A stretch of DNA of 64,000 bases, from contig NZ_WBXO01000012.1 of NCBI RefSeq assembly GCF_008933955.1, forward strand, positions 1 through 64,000, read 5' to 3'. Of the stretch, positions 8,511 through 19,259 are shown in pieces. The position numbers were made by a program, and so were the translations under genes. This DNA comes from Heliorestis acidaminivorans. Its GTDB lineage: Bacteria; Bacillota; Desulfitobacteriia; Heliobacteriales; Heliobacteriaceae. The notes beneath the pieces were generated by a model. The model did not search any database. It saw nothing but the letters and a program-made list of their open reading frames with translations, and had not been told where the DNA came from. Within the stretch, counting starts at the first letter, position 1. The number at the start of each line of letters is the position of its first letter.

Positions 8511-11500
8511 TTAGCTTTTTGGTCGACCTTGGCTTTTGTTATATTTCTCATGCCATAAGGCGGAGTTGGCACTCTGGAATGTTGCCATAGAGAGATGTTG
8601 TGGTCCTTCTCCTTCTTTTAACATTCTGATCGTGTCAAGCAAAGCGCCTGCTGTATCTAGAGAAGTTAAGCAAGGTACACGGTATTCTGAAGCTTGTCGA
8701 CGGATTCGGAAGCCAGGCCGGCCAGCTACTTTACCGCGTGTTGGTGTGTTAATGATTAAAGAAATTGCACCGTCTTTTATCTGATCTAAGAGGGGTTGAA
8801 TAGCATAACCGGCTATGTCAACAGCTGTCACAGCCAAACCTGCATTGCGTAAAGCTTGCGCTGTCTGGGTTGTTGCCATAATTGTAAAACCAAGATCGGC
8901 ATAAGCTCGAGCTAGGTAAACTGCCTCTTCTTTGTCCTTTTCTGCTACTGAGATGAGCAACGTCCCACCAGTTGGGATCTTCATGCCCATGCCGATCATT
9001 GCTTTATAAAGGGCTGAAGAGAGCTGGAAGTCTACGCCCATAACTTCACCAGTTGATTTCATTTCTGGTCCTAGTGAGATGTCCACGTCGGTAAGTTTTT
9101 CAAAAGAAAAGACAGGTGCTTTAACAATTTTATAGGATGTTTCCGGCCAAAGACCAGGCTCATAGCCTAATGCTTTCAGGCTTTTGCCTAACATAACTTC
9201 AATAGCCACTTTAACCATAGGAACGCCTGTTACTTTAGATAAGATAGGAACGGTTCTTGAAGCTCTCGGGTTTACTTCTAAGACATAGACTTTACCTTTA
9301 TCTACCACATATTGAATGTTCAGCAAGCCTACCACACCGAGGGCTTTGGCTATGCGCATTGTATAGTCCACAATTGTATCTGTCTCAGTTTGTGTTAATG
9401 ATTTGTGCGGATAGACTGCCATAGAGTCACCGGAGTGTACACCAGCCCGCTCAATATGCTCCATAATACCAGGAATAAGAGTGTCTTGACCATCGCTGAT
9501 GGCATCAACTTCTACTTCTTTACCTCTGATGTATTTATCAATCAAGATAGGATGCTTAGGGCTGATGCGGACGGCATTCTCCATGTAAGATTCTAAGTCA
9601 GCTAGGTTTTCAACAACTTCCATGGCTCGACCGCCGATTACATAACTTGGACGAACAAGGACAGGGAAACCTAGTTCTTCGGCAATTTTCTTAGCTTCCT
9701 CTGCTTTTGTTGCTGTTCTACCTTCTGATTGTGGAATCTGTAAGCTCTTGAGTAAGCTTTCGAATTTCTTACGATCTTCTGCTCTATCGATTCCATCTAA
9801 GGATGTTCCTAGAATTTTAACGCCATGTTCATCTAGGCCAGCGGCTAAGTTAATGGCTGTCTGTCCACCGAATTGTACAACTACACCCCTAGGTTTTTCT
9901 TTATCTACAATGTTTAACACATCTTCAAGTGCCAGCGGCTCAAAGAAAAGTTTGTCAGCCGTATCAAAGTCTGTAGATACTGTTTCGGGATTGTTGTTGA
10001 TAATGATTGATTCTATACCTTCTTCTTTCAAGGCCCATGCGGCGTGCACAGAGCAATAGTCAAACTCAATGCCTTGTCCAATGCGGATCGGACCTGAACC
10101 AAGTACGATTACTTTATCGCCTTCAGTTTGCTTCACTTCGTCTTCTGCTTCATAAGTGGAGTAGTAATAAGGCGTTAAGGCTTCAAACTCTGCGGCACAA
10201 GTGTCGACAATTTTATAAACTGGGGTGATATCGTAGGCTTTACGTAAGTCACGAACTTTTTGAGTTGATTGTTCTGCTATTTTGGCAATTTGGTAGTCTG
10301 AGAAACCTAGCACTTTAGCTTTTCTCAAGCTCTCAGCAGAGATAGGCCATTGTTCTAGCTCTTTCTCCATATCGATGAGACCTTTGATTTTTACTAGAAA
10401 CCAAGGATCGATCTGAGAGTTCTGATGTATTTCGCGAACTGTCCAATCGCGGCGGAAAGCTTCAGCGATAGCAAAGAGACGTTCATCGTCAGCGTGGGTA
10501 ATCTTGTCTTCTAATTCCATCTCTGTCCAAGTAGCGGCACCAGGATAACGAAGACCGTAGACGCCGATTTCTAAGGAGCGCACTGCTTTTTGCAAAGCTC
10601 CTTCAAAAGTTCGGTCAATAGACATTACTTCGCCTGTAGCTTTCATCTGTGTAGTCAAGCGACGATCAGCCGTAACAAACTTGTCAAAAGGCCATCTAGG
10701 AATCTTGAATACTACGTAGTCAAGGGCAGGCTCAAAACAAGCTGTTGTTTTGCCTGTTACAGGGTTTTTGATTTCGTCAAGTGACAAACCCAAAGCAATC
10801 TTGGCGGCCATTTTGGCAATGGGGTAACCTGTTGCCTTAGAGGCAAGAGCTGAAGAGCGGCTGACGCGAGGGTTTACTTCAATGACTATATAATCGTTGC
10901 TATGAGGGTTAAGAGCATACTGAACGTTACAACCGCCTTCTACTTTTAGTGCTCGTATAATTTTCAAAGAGGCAGTTCGTAACATTTGATATTCTTTGTC
11001 TGTTAAGGTTTGAGACGGCGCTACAACGATAGAGTCACCAGTATGAACGCCTACAGGATCGAAGTTTTCCATGTTACAGATGGTGATACAGTTATCAGCA
11101 CTGTCACGCATCACTTCATACTCAATCTCTTTCCAACCAGCTACGCTTTGTTCGAGTAAGACTTGACCAATCATGGATTTTTTTAAGCCCATATCGCAGA
11201 TGGTACGTAATTCTGTTTCGTTATGAGCAATACCACCACCAGTTCCACCTAAGGTATAGGCAGGACGAATGATGAGTGGATAGCCAGTCTTATTGGCAAA
11301 AGCTACTGCTTGATCGATAGTCGATACAATGTCAGAGAGGGGAATTGGTTCTCCTATTTCTAACATCGTTTTCTTGAAAAGCTCTCTATCTTCAGCTTTT
11401 TTGATCGTTTCTAGGTTTGTGCCGAGCAAACGTACATTATACTTTTCCAGTACACCAGCTTCTGCTAAAGCCACAGCTAAGTTTAGCCCCGTTTGCCCTC

Positions 11501-11780
11501 CTAAGGTCGGTAAAAGTCCATCGGGACGTTCCTGAGCAATAATTTTTGTTAAGGTGGGAACGTCTAGAGGTTCTATATAAACATGATCGGCAATGTTTGC
11601 ATCAGTCATGATTGTAGCCGGGTTTGAGTTGACAAGAACTACTTCTAGTCCTTCTTCTTTTAAGGACTTGCAAGCTTGTGTCCCCGCATAATCAAACTCG
11701 GCGGCTTGACCAATTATAATAGGTCCTGACCCAATCACAAGGACCTTATGTAAATCTTGAGCTTTTGGCAAGGTCAGCAC
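8511..11780 (-). CDS. carB: Carbamoyl-phosphate synthase large subunit
   Basis: This 1089-residue subunit makes carbamoyl phosphate from bicarbonate, ammonia and two ATP. The two ATP-grasp halves are visible, with [19 protein letters not shown] near the N-terminus and [19 protein letters not shown] near residue 560. Both [19 protein letters not shown] and [19 protein letters not shown] metal/ATP motifs are intact. A C-terminal MGS-like allosteric domain begins near residue 940. It lies 5 bp after carA. Placement inside the arg operon suggests an arginine-regulated copy; a separate pyrimidine copy elsewhere is possible. Confidence 0.97.
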   Translation of the reverse strand: MLTLPKAQDLHKVLVIGSGPIIIGQAAEFDYAGTQACKSLKEEGLEVVLVNSNPATIMTDANIADHVYIEPLDVPTLTKIIAQERPDGLLPTLGGQTGLNLAVALAEAGVLEKYNVRLLGTNLETIKKAEDRELFKKTMLEIGEPIPLSDIVSTIDQAVAFANKTGYPLIIRPAYTLGGTGGGIAHNETELRTICDMGLKKSMIGQVLLEQSVAGWKEIEYEVMRDSADNCITICNMENFDPVGVHTGDSIVVAPSQTLTDKEYQMLRTASLKIIRALKVEGGCNVQYALNPHSNDYIVIEVNPRVSRSSALASKATGYPIAKMAAKIALGLSLDEIKNPVTGKTTACFEPALDYVVFKIPRWPFDKFVTADRRLTTQMKATGEVMSIDRTFEGALQKAVRSLEIGVYGLRYPGAATWTEMELEDKITHADDERLFAIAEAFRRDWTVREIHQNSQIDPWFLVKIKGLIDMEKELEQWPISAESLRKAKVLGFSDYQIAKIAEQSTQKVRDLRKAYDITPVYKIVDTCAAEFEALTPYYYSTYEAEDEVKQTEGDKVIVLGSGPIRIGQGIEFDYCSVHAAWALKEEGIESIIINNNPETVSTDFDTADKLFFEPLALEDVLNIVDKEKPRGVVVQFGGQTAINLAAGLDEHGVKILGTSLDGIDRAEDRKKFESLLKSLQIPQSEGRTATKAEEAKKIAEELGFPVLVRPSYVIGGRAMEVVENLADLESYMENAVRISPKHPILIDKYIRGKEVEVDAISDGQDTLIPGIMEHIERAGVHSGDSMAVYPHKSLTQTETDTIVDYTMRIAKALGVVGLLNIQYVVDKGKVYVLEVNPRASRTVPILSKVTGVPMVKVAIEVMLGKSLKALGYEPGLWPETSYKIVKAPVFSFEKLTDVDISLGPEMKSTGEVMGVDFQLSSALYKAMIGMGMKIPTGGTLLISVAEKDKEEAVYLARAYADLGFTIMATTQTAQALRNAGLAVTAVDIAGYAIQPLLDQIKDGAISLIINTPTRGKVAGRPGFRIRRQASEYRVPCLTSLDTAGALLDTIRMLKEGEGPQHLSMATFQSANSALWHEKYNKSQGRPKS

Positions 11781-11785
11781 CTCCT

Positions 11786-12997
11786 CTATTTCGTTCCTGT
11801 CTGCATATGCTCGATAAATTCATCAAAAAGATAGGCTGTATCTTCTGGTCCTGGCGCGGCTTCTGGATGAAACTGCACTGAGTAGACAGGAAGGGTTCGG
11901 TGACGTAGTCCTTCTACAGTGCCATCGTTAGCATTGCGGTGACTTATTGCTACATCTGCTGGTAAGGAATCTTCTATGATAGTATATCCGTGATTTTGCG
12001 AAGTGATATAAACACGACCTGTACGCAAATCTTGAACGGGATGGTTGCCACCACGATGGCCGAACTTCATTTTATAGGTATCACCGCCAAAAGCAAGGGA
12101 GATAAGTTGGTGTCCTAAGCAAATACCAAAAACAGGTATGGCACTTTCAGGTTTTAGAAATTCCTGTATCGCCTGCACAGTAGCCTTGGCATCTTTGGGG
12201 TTACCTGGTCCATTGCTTAGAAAAATACCTTGTGGTTTTGCCGCTCTTATTTCTTCCGCTGTAGTGTGAGCTGGGAAGACCGTTAGGTGCAAGTCTAATG
12301 CTTTTAGCATTCGTAAAATGTTTTCTTTGATTCCTAAATCAATTACAGCAACTCGAAAGCTTTCGCCAGGTATGACATAAGATTGTGGCGTTGTTACTGT
12401 TTCAATCAGATGTGGTCCTGCTACTTGATGTTGCTGAAGTTTAGCGAGCTGTTCTTGCCACTTTTGATAAGATTCTACAGGAAGGCTTGCTTTCATTTCC
12501 TCGAGAGTCATCAATGCACCTAAAGGTTTAGTTGCAATAGCCTCTCCTTCCCAGCAAGGTTCTTGTTTACTGCCTACTAAAATAGCGCCCCGTAATGTGC
12601 CTGCTATGCGAATACGACGAGTTAAGGCTCTGGTATCGACACCCTCAATCCCTGGAATGCCATGCTGTGCCAAGTAATGCTCAATTGTTTTTTCTGAACG
12701 ATAGTGCGAAGGTCTAGCACAAGCTTCACGAACCACAAAGCCACGAACTTGAGGTTTTACTGATTCCGCATCTTTGGCATTAACTCCATAGTTCCCGATC
12801 AAGGGATAGGTCATTGTTACGATCTGCCCGCAATAAGAAGGGTCTGTTAAGATTTCTTGATACCCTATCATGGCTGTGTTGAATACGACTTCTCCAACCA
12901 TATCACCTTGGTAACCAAATGAACGGCCCTTAAAGATAGTGCCATCTTCAAGCAATAGATAAGCATTCTTGTGATTTTTTTGCATTTCTTTACTCAT
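11786..12997 (-). CDS. carA: Carbamoyl-phosphate synthase small subunit (glutaminase)
   Basis: This 403-residue subunit hydrolyses glutamine and channels ammonia to CarB. The C-terminal class-I glutamine amidotransferase domain has the nucleophile elbow [13 protein letters not shown], and [13 protein letters not shown] supplies the His/Glu of the triad. The N-terminal CPSase small-chain domain starts at [12 protein letters not shown]. The ATG follows the argD stop by 6 bp, indicating coupling within the operon. Confidence 0.96.
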   Translation of the reverse strand: MSKEMQKNHKNAYLLLEDGTIFKGRSFGYQGDMVGEVVFNTAMIGYQEILTDPSYCGQIVTMTYPLIGNYGVNAKDAESVKPQVRGFVVREACARPSHYRSEKTIEHYLAQHGIPGIEGVDTRALTRRIRIAGTLRGAILVGSKQEPCWEGEAIATKPLGALMTLEEMKASLPVESYQKWQEQLAKLQQHQVAGPHLIETVTTPQSYVIPGESFRVAVIDLGIKENILRMLKALDLHLTVFPAHTTAEEIRAAKPQGIFLSNGPGNPKDAKATVQAIQEFLKPESAIPVFGICLGHQLISLAFGGDTYKMKFGHRGGNHPVQDLRTGRVYITSQNHGYTIIEDSLPADVAISHRNANDGTVEGLRHRTLPVYSVQFHPEAAPGPEDTAYLFDEFIEHMQTGTK

Positions 12998-13003
12998 ATT
13001 TTT

Positions 13004-14203
13004 TCACCCATTCCCTTGGGCCATGAATGCTGTATCAAGAATTGTTATGGCTTGATCAATATCATGGCGATTTATAGTTAGAGGAGGCAAGAAGCGCAAT
13101 ACTTTGCCAGCTGTGCAATTGATAATCAAGCCTTTTTCTAGACAGGAAGAAACAATAGCTGTTCCTTCTCGGTCAAGTTGACAAGCTACCATAAGTCCCA
13201 GTCCACGAACTTCTACGATTGAACTGTGCTTTTGAGCCATTTTATTTAACTGTTCTTGTAGATAAGATCCCATTTCTTGTACACGACTTAAGAAGCCTTC
13301 TTCTAGCATAACTTCCATAACAGCCAGTCCCGCAGAAGTTACTAAAGGGTTGCCGCCAAAGGTAGAAGCATGATCTCCTGGAGAAAAAGCGGAAGCTACT
13401 TCATCTGTAGCCGCCATAGCTCCAATTGGTACACCACCACCAAGTGCTTTTGCCAAAGTCATGATATTAGGTTGAAGGCCATAATGGTCATAAGCAAAAA
13501 GTTTTCCTGTCCGTCCCATACCGCTTTGAACTTCATCAACAATCAAAAGTAGATTGTGCTCTGCTACGATTTGGGCTAGACCTTCCCAGTAGGTTTTGTC
13601 AGCAATGTTTACGCCGCCTTCACCTTGTATAGGCTCTATCATGATGGCGCAAGTATGGCTATTAATCGCTTCTGCAAGAGCCTTTAAGTCACCAAAGGGT
13701 ACATAGCGGAAGCCTGTAGGTAGAGGAGCAAAACCTTCTTGGTACTTCCGTTGCCCTGTTGCTGTAAGTGCGGCCAATGTTCTACCGTGAAAAGAATGTT
13801 CCATTGTGATAATTTCGTACTTTTCTTCTCCCCAAGTCTTTTTCGCATATTTGCGAGCTAATTTGATAGCGCCTTCATTAGCTTCAGCACCGGAGTTGCA
13901 GAAAAAAACTTTATCGGCAAAAGAATTATTAACGATAGCTTGGGCTAATTTGTTTTGTCCTTCAATCCAATAAAGGTTAGAGACATGAAGCAGTTCTTCT
14001 GCTTGCTTTTGAATAGCTTGCACGACTTTCGGATGGCAGTGTCCTAAAGAGTTAACTGCCAGACCAGAAAGAAAGTCCAAGTATTCTTTCCCATCACTAT
14101 CCCAGAGACGAGCTCCTTGCCCACGAACGAAGGCTATAGGAAGCCGGCCATAGGTGTTCATTACATACTGCCGACCTAGTTCAACATGTTCTTGATTGGT
14201 CAT
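13004..14203 (-). CDS. argD: Acetylornithine aminotransferase
   Basis: This protein of about 399 residues is a PLP-dependent class-III aminotransferase converting N-acetylglutamate semialdehyde to N-acetylornithine. FFCNSGAEANEGAIKLARKY, the LIVDEVQSGMGRTG segment and the lysine in TLAKALGGGVPIGA (Schiff base) are present. The start is ambiguous: GTG at 14206 and ATG at 14203 share the GGGAG upstream, and a further in-frame ATG lies at 14224. I chose 14203 because the homologous sequence begins at TNQEHVELG. Confidence 0.95.
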   Translation of the reverse strand: MTNQEHVELGRQYVMNTYGRLPIAFVRGQGARLWDSDGKEYLDFLSGLAVNSLGHCHPKVVQAIQKQAEELLHVSNLYWIEGQNKLAQAIVNNSFADKVFFCNSGAEANEGAIKLARKYAKKTWGEEKYEIITMEHSFHGRTLAALTATGQRKYQEGFAPLPTGFRYVPFGDLKALAEAINSHTCAIMIEPIQGEGGVNIADKTYWEGLAQIVAEHNLLLIVDEVQSGMGRTGKLFAYDHYGLQPNIMTLAKALGGGVPIGAMAATDEVASAFSPGDHASTFGGNPLVTSAGLAVMEVMLEEGFLSRVQEMGSYLQEQLNKMAQKHSSIVEVRGLGLMVACQLDREGTAIVSSCLEKGLIINCTAGKVLRFLPPLTINRHDIDQAITILDTAFMAQGNG

Positions 14204-14253
14204 CACAATGGACGCTCCCTTCATTTCTTAAACTCAAACTAGCAATAATTTTT

Positions 14254-15156
14254 TTATTTTACAACCATTGTTCCGATCCCTTGATCGGTAAATACTTCAA
14301 GTAAAAGTGAATGAGGTAGGCGACCATCGATAATATGGGTTGTGCCCACTCCACCTTGTAGAGCTTCTACGCAACAACGAACTTTAGGAATCATACCGCC
14401 GCTGAGGATACCTTCTTCCATCAGTGGCTCTACTTGATTAATTTGAAGCGATGAGATCAGGCTATCGGGATTGTTGCGATCTCGCAAGATGCCTTCTACA
14501 TCGGTAAGCAAGACAAGTTTATCAGCTTCTAAGGCTTGGGCAATCTCACCTGCCGCTGTATCAGCATTAATATTATAAGCTTCTCCTGTTTCACCAGCGC
14601 CGATAGGTGCTATTACTGGAATATAGCCTTGATCAATTAGGCCAAAAAGTAAATCTGGTTGTATCTTCACGACATCACCGACGTAACCGATGTCGGTAGG
14701 AATGCGGTCACCTGCTTCATTCTTTACTAATTCAAAGCGCTTTTTGGCTTTAATTAAGCCACCATCTTTGCCACTGATACCTACTGCTTTGCCACCCTGG
14801 CGCTGTAATCGTGCTACGATTTCTTTATTTACTTTGCCAGCTAGCACCATTTCAACTAGTTCCATAGTAGCTTCATCGGTGACGCGTAAGCCTTGAATAA
14901 ATGTTGATTCAAGGCCTACTCTTTTCAGTAGACTGTTAATCTCAGGACCGCCACCATGGACGATGACTGGATTGATGCCTACATATTTCATGAGTACTAT
15001 GTCCTGAATAACCGCTTCTTTAAGATCGTCGTTAAGCATTGCGGCACCGCCGTATTTTATCACAACTGTCTTTCCGGCAAATTTCTTTATGTAAGGCAGG
15101 GCTTCTACAAGAATCCCTGCCTTTTCTAGTGCGCTATTCAAAGACTCATCTCCCAT
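14254..15156 (-). CDS. argB: Acetylglutamate kinase
   Basis: This kinase of about 300 residues phosphorylates N-acetylglutamate, the second step of arginine synthesis. It has the amino-acid-kinase motifs VVIKYGGAAM, PVIVHGGGPEIN and YNINADTAAGEIA. The chosen ATG begins MGDESLNSALEKA, 7 bp after the argJ stop; the ribosome binding site there is weak (AAAGAGAAG). An in-frame ATG at 15201 would overlap argJ by 38 bp, so the start is not certain. Confidence 0.94.
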   Translation of the reverse strand: MGDESLNSALEKAGILVEALPYIKKFAGKTVVIKYGGAAMLNDDLKEAVIQDIVLMKYVGINPVIVHGGGPEINSLLKRVGLESTFIQGLRVTDEATMELVEMVLAGKVNKEIVARLQRQGGKAVGISGKDGGLIKAKKRFELVKNEAGDRIPTDIGYVGDVVKIQPDLLFGLIDQGYIPVIAPIGAGETGEAYNINADTAAGEIAQALEADKLVLLTDVEGILRDRNNPDSLISSLQINQVEPLMEEGILSGGMIPKVRCCVEALQGGVGTTHIIDGRLPHSLLLEVFTDQGIGTMVVK

Positions 15157-15163
15157 CTTCTCT

Positions 15164-16384
15164 TTAGGTTCGATAATCTGCATTAATTTTAACGTATTCA
15201 TAAGTTAAGTCACAGCCCCAAGCTCTTGCTTCGGCCTGACCATTTTTTAGGTCTGCTGTAATGGTTACTTCTCTTTGGCTTAGTATAGATACTGCTTTTT
15301 CTTCTGAAAAGTCTAGAGCTTCACCATCTCGGGCTGTCTGAATATCACCAAGATAAATATCTACTGTAGAAGGATCGAAGTCCGCGCCAGAATAGCCAAT
15401 AGCACATAAAATGCGACCCCAGTTGGCATCAGCTCCGAAGATTGCTGATTTGAAGAGGCTAGAACTGATCACGGTACGGGCCGCTTTCTGTGCGTCCTCT
15501 TCTGTTTTTGCTCCTTTAACGTGAACTCCTACGAGCTTAGTAGCCCCTTCTCCATCTCGAGCTATTGCTTTAGCTAGGTGGACGGAAAGTTCGATAAGCC
15601 CTTTTTCAAAAGCATCGTATAAAGGTCCTTCTGCTTCAATAGCTGGAGCTAAAGATGTTCCATTAGCTAAGATTAAGGCCATGTCATTAGTGGAAGTATC
15701 ACCGTCAACAGAGATCATGTTATAGGAAACTTTGGTCGCTTTCTTCATGGCTTTTTCCAGTAATGGCTTACTTATCTTAGCATCAGTAGTATAAAAGGCT
15801 AGCATGGTAGCCATATTGGGATGGATCATACCAGAACCTTTAGCCATAGCACCGATCGTAATTTTTTGTTCACCTATGGATAATTCAACTTTTCCTGTTT
15901 TGGGCACAAGATCAGTCGTCATAATTGCTTCTGCCGCTTGGTAGCCTTCGTTGGACAAGGATTGGGACAGTTTCTCAATGCCAGCTACAATACGCTCCAT
16001 AGGCATTTGCTGTCCTATTACACCAGTAGAAGATACAGCCACTTCTTGCGCTTTAAGGCCTAATGCTATACCTGCTTTCGTGGCCATTGTACGAGCATTT
16101 TCTAATCCTTGTTCTCCTGTACAAGCGTTAGCATTTCCTGCATTAATCACAACAGCACGCAAAGCTCCTGCGGCGATGTGCTCTCTTGTAACTGTTAGTG
16201 GAGCCGCTTGTACTTTATTAGTCGTATACACAGCGGCGGCATTACATGGTTTTTCACTATATATTAAAGCCATATCAAGACGGCCTGGCTTTTTGATCGC
16301 CGCGGCTACGCCACTTGCTTGAAAGCCTGACGGCGAGGTGACATTGCCTGTTTCTTGAAAAGTAACTGTAATGGTATCTTTCAT
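15164..16384 (-). CDS. argJ: Bifunctional ornithine acetyltransferase / N-acetylglutamate synthase
   Basis: This 406-residue self-processing enzyme recycles the acetyl group from N-acetylornithine to glutamate. The autocleavage region KGSGMIHPNMATMLAF contains the catalytic Thr after Ala that becomes the N-terminus of the beta chain. SVDGDTSTND and the C-terminal ADYRT ending are as in the family. Its presence means the pathway is the cyclic (acetyl-recycling) type and needs no separate argE. It lies between argC and argB. Confidence 0.96.
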   Translation of the reverse strand: MKDTITVTFQETGNVTSPSGFQASGVAAAIKKPGRLDMALIYSEKPCNAAAVYTTNKVQAAPLTVTREHIAAGALRAVVINAGNANACTGEQGLENARTMATKAGIALGLKAQEVAVSSTGVIGQQMPMERIVAGIEKLSQSLSNEGYQAAEAIMTTDLVPKTGKVELSIGEQKITIGAMAKGSGMIHPNMATMLAFYTTDAKISKPLLEKAMKKATKVSYNMISVDGDTSTNDMALILANGTSLAPAIEAEGPLYDAFEKGLIELSVHLAKAIARDGEGATKLVGVHVKGAKTEEDAQKAARTVISSSLFKSAIFGADANWGRILCAIGYSGADFDPSTVDIYLGDIQTARDGEALDFSEEKAVSILSQREVTITADLKNGQAEARAWGCDLTYEYVKINADYRT

Positions 16385-16466
16385 CGCTTTTCCCGCCTTA
16401 TTTATTTTTTATCCTAGACAATTCATAATTTGATCGTCTCAGCTGTTCTATCTCAAATCTAGAATA

Positions 16467-17522
16467 TTAAGGCCAGATACCTGGTCTTTCTAAGGCTTTT
16501 GTCTCCGGTAAATCAAAAAGAATATTCATATTCTGTATAGCTTGCCCCGCAGCTCCTTTGACTAAGTTGTCTATAGCTGTCGTTACAATAACTCGGTGCG
16601 TACGAGGGTCAACAGTTAGGCCAATAAAGACATGGTTAGAACCGTAACACCACTTAGTCTGTGGCCATTGATCTTCTTCTGTTATATGAATAAAGGGTTC
16701 TTTATCGTAAAAGTCCTTATAAATCTGGCGCAGTTCTACTGCTGATATTTGAAGGTTTTCTAATAATTCTCCGTAGATAGTTGATAAAATACCTCTCGTC
16801 ATAGGCATCAAATGAGGTGTAAAAGAGAGCTTTACTTTTTCTGCTTCCATACCTAGTAAAGCCGCTATTTCTTGTTCTATTTCTGGTGTATGACGGTGTG
16901 TTGCTACGCCGTATGCTTTTACGTTTTCATTCACTTCACCATATAAAGAGCCTAGCTTAGCACTTCTTCCTGCACCGGATACACCTGATTTGGCATCAAT
17001 GATGATCTTTTTGGGGTTAATAACTTTAGCTTGTAAAAGGGGAGCTAGACCAAGGATAGACGCTGTAGGGTAACAACCGGGGTTGGCGACTAAGACGCTT
17101 TCGCGAATTTTATGACGATTCAATTCGGGCAGTCCATAAACCGCTTGAGATAGTAAGTCCGGTGCTTCATGCTTCGTCTTATACCAATTCTCATACGTTT
17201 GGACTTCTCTAAAACGAAAGTCTGCCCCTAAGTCAATTACTTTCTTACCTTGTCGGTAAGCCTCTTGTGCCCAGGGTACAGACAGTCCATGAGGTAGTGC
17301 TAGAAAGACTACGTCAGCCTCGTTCATAAGCGCTTCTATGTCTTGAGCTTGACAGGAAAGACCTACTTGACCTGTTAAGCTTGGGTATACTTCTTCGTAT
17401 GCTTGATCAACATAACTCTGTGATGTTAGAGCTACTATTTCCACTTCAGGATGATGACTGAGAAGGCGCACTAGTTCCGCACCTGTATAACCTGTTGATC
17501 CTACAATAGCAACTTTTATCAT
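16467..17522 (-). CDS. argC: N-acetyl-gamma-glutamyl-phosphate reductase
   Basis: This 351-residue NADPH-dependent reductase catalyses step three of arginine synthesis. The N-terminal Rossmann motif reads VAIVGSTGYTGAELVRLL and the active-site cysteine lies in VANPGCYPTASILG. I placed the start at the ATG with GAGGAGG upstream. The longer frame to 17603 runs through the promoter and must be wrong. It is the first gene of the arginine operon. Confidence 0.96.
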   Translation of the reverse strand: MIKVAIVGSTGYTGAELVRLLSHHPEVEIVALTSQSYVDQAYEEVYPSLTGQVGLSCQAQDIEALMNEADVVFLALPHGLSVPWAQEAYRQGKKVIDLGADFRFREVQTYENWYKTKHEAPDLLSQAVYGLPELNRHKIRESVLVANPGCYPTASILGLAPLLQAKVINPKKIIIDAKSGVSGAGRSAKLGSLYGEVNENVKAYGVATHRHTPEIEQEIAALLGMEAEKVKLSFTPHLMPMTRGILSTIYGELLENLQISAVELRQIYKDFYDKEPFIHITEEDQWPQTKWCYGSNHVFIGLTVDPRTHRVIVTTAIDNLVKGAAGQAIQNMNILFDLPETKALERPGIWP

Positions 17523-17571
17523 CTTCTGTCGCCTCCTCGTTTTACTGTTAGTACAAAATACATTGGGTATA

Positions 17572-17600
17572 ATTATACATCCCTTAGAATATTCATTCAA
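17572..17600 (-). promoter_or_regulatory. Arginine operon promoter with ARG-box-like operator
   Basis: The minus strand has TTGAAT (17595-17600), a 17-nt spacer and TATAAT (17572-17577). The palindrome TGAATGAATATTCT (17586-17599) overlaps the -35 box and spacer and matches the TGAAT-N4-ATTCA core bound by ArgR/AhrC. A second palindrome, GTATAATTATAC, covers the -10 box. Repression by ArgR with arginine is inferred. Confidence 0.75.
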
Positions 17601-17769
17601 CATTTTTCAAGCTTCTTACGCTAAATTACTTAGACTCTTTGTACCTTTATTACATAATGTCGGGAATTGCAGAAATAATAAATTCGCAGACAAAAAAATG
17701 GAGGTGAAATAGAAAGCACACTAAGCTACCGAGCATTGAAAAATCCAATAAAAGGAAGGGTTTTTACAA

Positions 17770-19173
17770 ATGCCAGAGTTGACGATTTTACATTGGATCT
17801 ATCTACTCGTTGTACTTTGGGTTGTCGGTTCCATGATTTTTCGCAGAGATGTTGTTGTTCCCTGTATTGTCGGTATATTTCTTATCGGCTGGGTCTTCGC
17901 AGAGTATCAACTAGTTGGAGCGGCACAAACTGTCTTCCGCGCTCTAGAAACAGCAGGTACAGAACTCTTTGACATCATGCTTGTCATTGCGCTTATGGTT
18001 TCTATGTTAAAAGCTTTGCAAAGTATTGGTTCTGATGTCTTAATGGTTGCTCCTGCTAAGCGTTTTATGACTAAGCCTACTGTTGCCTTTATTACATTAG
18101 CGGCAGTCATGTACATCGCAGCGACCTTCTTCTGGCCCACACCTGCCGTGGCATTAGTCGGTACTATTCTCATTCCTGTAGCCATCAGTGCTGGACTTGC
18201 ACCTATGGCGGCCGCTATGGCCTTAAACTTAGCAGGTCATGGTATGGCCCTTTCCGGTGACGTTGTCTTGCAAGGTGCACCTGCTATTACAGCTAGAGCG
18301 GCTGATGTTGATGTAGCTCTCATCTTTACTACAGCATGGATGTTTGCTCTGATCACCGGTCTTATTGCTCTCACCGTAGCCTACTTTACCTTACGTAGAA
18401 GAGGCGAGCTAGAAGCTTCACCTGATGAAGCTAAGAAAAACGAGCTTCTAAAAGCTAGTGGTGAAATCAAACCTACAGGTGTATCTAAGTTTTTTGCCGC
18501 CGCTGTTCCTGCCATTTTCTTTTTGATTATCATTGTTATGATTCGTTCCAACTTAAACCCCGATCTTCCCGATATTAAAGGTGGCGGAGCTACGTCACTA
18601 CTCGGTGGTACAGCCGCTTTCTTCCTCTTGGCTGTAAGCCTCGGTGGTCATGGTAGTGCGGCCTTGGAAAAAGTGGTTGGATTCTTGCGTGAAGGTTTTC
18701 TATTTTCTATCAAAATCTTCGCCGCTGTTATTCCCATTGCAGGTTTCTTCTTCTTAGGTGCTCCTGGCCTTGCTCCCGCCATTTTAGGTGAAGGTGCTCC
18801 TGGGTTTATGTTTGATCTTGGTACTGCCTTAGCCAATGTCTTGCCACTAGGTACTGTTCCTTTGGCTTTTGGTATTGTGCTAGTTGGTATCATGACAGGT
18901 CTCGACGGTTCGGGATTCTCAGGTTTGCCTCTTGTGGGTTCTCTAGCTAACGCTCTTGGCGGACCAGCAGGCGTCGATGTAGCTACTTTAGCCGCTTTAG
19001 GACAAGTTGCCGCCATTTGGACAGGTGGAGGTACTTTAACAGCCTGGGCCTTCGGTGTTGTTGCTGACGCTGGTATTGCTGGGGTAAGCCCTATTGAGTT
19101 GGTGAGGCGAAACTTCGCTTGTGTTGGTGCCGGTTTATTTGTAACAACGCTTGTAGCCATAATGATTATGTAA
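17770..19173 (+). CDS. Polytopic membrane protein, putative permease of unknown substrate
   Basis: This 467-residue protein has about 12 hydrophobic segments and few charges apart from a cytoplasmic loop near residues 210-240 (RRRGELEASPDEAKK). Gly-rich, Pro-broken segments such as FFWPTPAVALVG, NLAGHGMALSGDVVLQG and GLDGSGFSGLPLVG recall ion-transporter-superfamily carriers with re-entrant loops. I cannot assign it to a named family. The start has AAGGAAGG ten bases upstream. It is monocistronic, divergent from argC, and ends at a strong terminator, so context gives no substrate. Confidence 0.7.
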   Translation: MPELTILHWIYLLVVLWVVGSMIFRRDVVVPCIVGIFLIGWVFAEYQLVGAAQTVFRALETAGTELFDIMLVIALMVSMLKALQSIGSDVLMVAPAKRFMTKPTVAFITLAAVMYIAATFFWPTPAVALVGTILIPVAISAGLAPMAAAMALNLAGHGMALSGDVVLQGAPAITARAADVDVALIFTTAWMFALITGLIALTVAYFTLRRRGELEASPDEAKKNELLKASGEIKPTGVSKFFAAAVPAIFFLIIIVMIRSNLNPDLPDIKGGGATSLLGGTAAFFLLAVSLGGHGSAALEKVVGFLREGFLFSIKIFAAVIPIAGFFFLGAPGLAPAILGEGAPGFMFDLGTALANVLPLGTVPLAFGIVLVGIMTGLDGSGFSGLPLVGSLANALGGPAGVDVATLAALGQVAAIWTGGGTLTAWAFGVVADAGIAGVSPIELVRRNFACVGAGLFVTTLVAIMIM

Positions 19174-19199
19174 GAGGGCACTGTAGGCCCTCTTTTTTT
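19174..19199 (+). terminator. Intrinsic terminator of the permease gene
   Basis: GAGGGC, a 7-nt loop and GCCCTC are followed by a run of T residues, immediately after the stop codon at 19171-19173. Confidence 0.9.
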
Positions 19200-19259
19200 G
19201 TTTAAAAAGAAGGAGAGGCAAAGTAATCCTCGCCCCTAACTTATCAAGATAGGTCTGCT

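Noticed and set aside
17736-17972. Plus-strand open frame overlapping the start of the permease gene
   Set aside because: It is a shifted-frame shadow of the hydrophobic permease gene, with a Cys/Arg-rich composition and no ribosome binding site.
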